Source: Oscheius sp. JU75 (lineage: Eukaryota; Nematoda; Chromadorea; Rhabditida; Rhabditidae). From it: a stretch of DNA of 64,000 bases. The notes under the pieces are model-generated. The model did not search any database, had not been told where the DNA came from, and worked only from the letters and a program-made list of their open reading frames with translations. Below, piece by piece: positions 60,692 to 64,000 of the stretch. The position numbers were made by a program, and so were the translations under genes. The stretch covers positions 5,642,001-5,706,000 of the forward strand of contig JASJZC010000006.1 in NCBI GenBank assembly GCA_037178855.1, given 5' to 3'. Position 1 is the stretch's first letter. Each line of letters starts with the position of its first letter.

Positions 60692-61443
60692 ATGGTTCAG
60701 ATCTTGGCTCCGCAAGCCAAGGTCCCAGAAGATAAGAAGGCAATGGACAGAGCTGTACTTATCCAGGCCAAGAAGGACAAAGACCGTCTACCGAAATGCA
60801 GCGTTCGCTTGCTTTGTTTTCGTCTTCCAGTCGAGGTTTGTTTTAAAACATTCAAAGCCTGTCTACACTTCAGGCCGTTTACATGATCTGCTGTTTGGTC
60901 TTGGCTGTTAGCTGTGGAGCTACTCTGATTGACAATATTGACCACTTCTACACTGTCGGCGGAATGTGGCTACTCATCGGGACTGTGAGATAATATACAA
61001 AATTGAATTCATTCTCCCAGGTAATGAATTTTGCCCTCTTGACCGGCTTCGTGCTCATGTCTTTCGTTGGAATGCTACAGAAGAGGGCCGAACTAATTGC
61101 TCCGATTGGACATTGTCACTACCTGTGCTGCTGGATGTTCTGTATCTTTCACGTCATGGCTGGCGTGGTTATTGTCTTCCCGAAGAGTGAGTGTGCTCAC
61201 TACGTCATGTTTTTCATAACTGAAGAGTGGATGGAAGGTGAGTCAGCGAGGAATAGAGAGTACAAAGTCCTTTAAGGATCCACCACAATCGGACTTCACT
61301 TCTTCGCCATCAACATCGCATCGCAGATGTTCACGTTCTACACTTCCAGCATTACCATGAAGCTCTGCGCTCACATCGCCGCAGTCAAGGCGTCTGAAAG
61401 CCGACAGCTGCGCAAGAAGACTCTCCCTGTCAAAATTGTCTGA
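60692..61443 (+). CDS. Four-transmembrane protein (195 aa)
   Basis: Four exons, 60692-60835, 60874-60984, 61021-61186 and 61277-61443, join in frame to 195 aa. The N-terminus is Lys-rich with a Cys pair before the first helix (KCSVRLLCFRLPVE). Helices: VYMICCLVLAVSCGATLI, MNFALLTGFVLMSFVGML, WMFCIFHVMAGVVIVFP and FFAINIASQMFTFYTSSI. The tail is basic (RQLRKKTLPVKIV). It follows the gene at 59246 in the same direction, 451 bp apart. Confidence 0.8.
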
Positions 61444-64000
61444 TCTCGTTTCACCGAATCTTCCCTGCTTCTTTGCTTTCTTTATCCTATGCTTCCGTTA
61501 GTATTCCAAAGCCCAAAAAAGACAGGAGATCTGTAAATCTCACTATCCTTTCTCCACCCTTCGGATAAAAATGTTGTTGACTTACTTGCGGTTTAGATCA
61601 AATAGCTACCGTATGCTATCTGTTTTGCAGCGAACATTTGCGCTTAGGTTTGCATGGCTTTCGAATTGTTTTCGTCTTCTATATCCACTGAACAAGGACT
61701 ACAAAACGTGAGGGAACACTTCCCATGGCTCTCAGACCCGTGACGCTTTTTATGTACATTGGAGTGTTGTCTTCACATCTCTGCAGAGGGAAAGAGACTT
61801 CATCAGAGTTCAATTAATGCCTCGTAAATTTAAGACATGCGACGCAGGTCGTTCCGTTCATGCAAATGCATTAGTTCTTTTGTTCTCCTCTCCAAAATGG
61901 ACTGCCAAATCATACGGGTAACCTGGGCCGTTTGGACTGGGAACTGTCATGGAAACCGGCTGCTATTCAGTCATTTTTTGCGTATTTTAGGCAAGGTTTT
62001 GTGGCAGCTGCTTGGGAATTTATATTTCTCGAGTCGCTCTCAAAGAGAAGACTGTCTGTATTCTGTCTTTTGCTGTCGGTTGCTAATCTTACCTATCTCT
62101 TGATCGGCCTTTACAAACACAGACTTACAGATACCATATAACTTTGGGTCTTTGTGCCCTACACGGAACACACTTTCCTCTAGCAACTAGTTGCAAATGT
62201 CAAAAAGTAACTTTTAATAGTGCAACTTCAAACTAGCAATTAAGAGAACCCAGATAGTTCGAAACCGCAAATGATTACCAGTACTTGGTTGTATTACACA
62301 ACAAAGAAACTTTTTAGATTTAGTTTTGAACACAAGAGAAAATTAAGCAAAAGGACTCGCAAAGAACCCTCCTTTTATATCTGGGTGGCCTTGATTGAAT
62401 TAGAAAAAAAGAACTACGCGCGTGCTCGACTGCCATGTCTTTGGCAGTTATGTGTCGTCTGCGTCTGCACACTAGCCTTTTTTGTCCTCTTCGAATCCTC
62501 TCATAACACATTTCTTCTTCCGTTGTACTCTCGGATGCGCTACTTACACTCTCGAACAAGAGGAGACCGAGTCAAGGTCATCCCTCTTTTCGCACCTTGT
62601 TCGGGGCTCAGTTTTTCGGGTTCCCCTTTCTGTCATTGTTCCTCACTGGCTGTAAAAGTATTTCTGAACATTCTCATGCTGAGCAGAGGTAATCACGAGA
62701 ATCTAATTATTAGAATTCCGTCCACTTTACATTTTCTCTCAAGCCTTTGAAGGGAATCGCTATTTGCGAAATGGGTTTCTTCACATTATTTGGACTAATT
62801 GTTTGACTCTTCACCGCAGACAAACGTTTTTCTGATGAGTATGCAATGCGTAAACGGAACGAACATTATGCTCCTCTACAGCAACTGTTGCGTTCTCTAA
62901 TTTTTGCTCTTTTGCCGCGAATAAAGAGATTGGGAAGAAAGGCTCCCGCTTAAACCAAACATGTCGTTTTTGACAGGATACTTCCGTCGCCGTGAACTCT
63001 TTCCCGATTACTCGGGTTCGAGAAACCTAGGAAAAGAGTTTTCTGGACCATGCTTTGCTCCCAGACAAAGACCTTCAGTGTGCCCATGTTTGAAATTCCA
63101 TTCTTTCATGTAATGGAGCCGCCTATTTGCATTGCTGCTCCCTGTTTTACCCCTCTGACTCAATCACTTCCTCCCTTTCTTCCCTTTATAGTGGGTGGTC
63201 GGAAGACTCATGTCACTCTGCCGAGATCAATTCAATTGAAGTTTTTCGATGACTCTTGCACACGGGGCTTCCTTTCGGGGCAGCCAACTGTCCAAAATCA
63301 GTTCACATCGTTACGACCTGAGGCTTCTGCCAGTTGTTGTTTGAAGTTTTGCTGCTCAGGCATTCATGCAACGGAAAATTATAGAAGTTGACACGAATGT
63401 ACTGATCTGACTTCTTGTTATTCTGTTTCTCTGTCATGGCAGTTTGCTTCCTTCTTCACTTCAGTGTTTCTTACGAACGTCTTGTGACCGACCTCTGTCG
63501 AGAAATGGCCCTATAGGCAGAGCTATTATCTTCTAGATCTTCCGAACAGCAATGGCTCGTCCTCTTTCTTGAAACTTGAACTGCTCATCGGATCCCAGTG
63601 ACTGATCCAGTTAAACCTTTCCTTATCCCTTGCTCATCTCTCCCAACAAGATCATCCCACAGAAAACTTCTACAGCTTTAGCGTTCTTCTTCTGGCAGTA
63701 ACTCCTACATCTCTCTGATTAGTATAACACTGTTTGAGCTGTAAACTGACTTTAGGATGATTAGAAAGAATGACAATGCTGATCGTAAATTGGGAAAACC
63801 CAGCGATACTACAACTTCGCAGTGATGAAAGATTTGAGTACCTTCAGGTGTTTGAAACAACCAACCATTGATAATTTTATTAGTCGCTGCTCTGAAGTGA
63901 CCCGTTCCTGATCCTAACGCTTAGGATGCCACTAGAATTCAGTTTCTGAGAAACTCGGTTAAATAATAAGGAGTTATTCTACAAAGATCAACGACTCCCG
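61444..64000. other. Intergenic, no gene assigned
   Basis: About 2.5 kb without a supported gene. Open frames at 62271-62750 and 63050-63391 lack domains, introns or codon bias. The region may be a promoter of a gene beyond the window. Confidence 0.45.

Noticed and set aside
62271-62750. 159-aa ORF near the right end
   Set aside because: No homology recognised, mixed composition and no gene signals.

Overview
The window is eukaryotic and very probably from a nematode. An exact 22-nt SL1 spliced-leader exon lies on the minus strand at 10106-10127, followed by a 5' splice site, an Sm-type site and a terminal hairpin. Most introns are 29-60 nt, many start codons sit just after a TTTCAG-like acceptor, and the gene content (tmc-1-like channel, ShKT proteins, FLYWCH factor, sigma-class GSTs, 4-TM proteins) fits. 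I cannot name the species.

Left part (1-18 kb): the 3' part of a NELF-E-like RNA-binding gene with a tRNA-Asp in an intron; an unrecognised 429-aa gene; a 70-aa protein; a 4-TM protein; then a cluster of tiny secreted peptides with His-rich tails mixed with two SL RNA genes (7.6-11.2 kb, plus one outlier at 1.1 kb). Two sigma-class GSTs flank a PiT phosphate transporter, and a PhzF-family enzyme converges on the second GST.

Middle (18-42 kb): a decayed coding region and repeats precede a complete tmc-1-like channel gene (20 exons, 21826-33974, about 1302 aa). Its introns hold a tRNA-Glu and an antisense secreted-peptide ORF. After it come an acyl-CoA thioesterase relic, two unresolved coding stretches, a Cys-rich secreted-type protein, a second identical tRNA-Glu and a FLYWCH zinc-finger gene with a tRNA-Arg in an intron.

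Right part (42-64 kb): about 6.7 kb of mostly non-coding DNA with GC-rich islands upstream of the FLYWCH gene; two small secreted-protein genes; a pseudogene related to the 429-aa gene at 2.4 kb; a GH20 beta-hexosaminidase; a multi-ShKT secreted protein; and a group of 4-TM membrane protein genes (55.8-61.4 kb).

The strongest candidate for something undescribed is the histidine-tailed secreted peptide family. It has at least six members in the window, some in head-to-head pairs, and two share an inverted upstream block of about 120 bp. SL RNA genes lie between them. Exon boundaries were read by eye from GT..AG sites and reading-frame continuity, not from transcripts.
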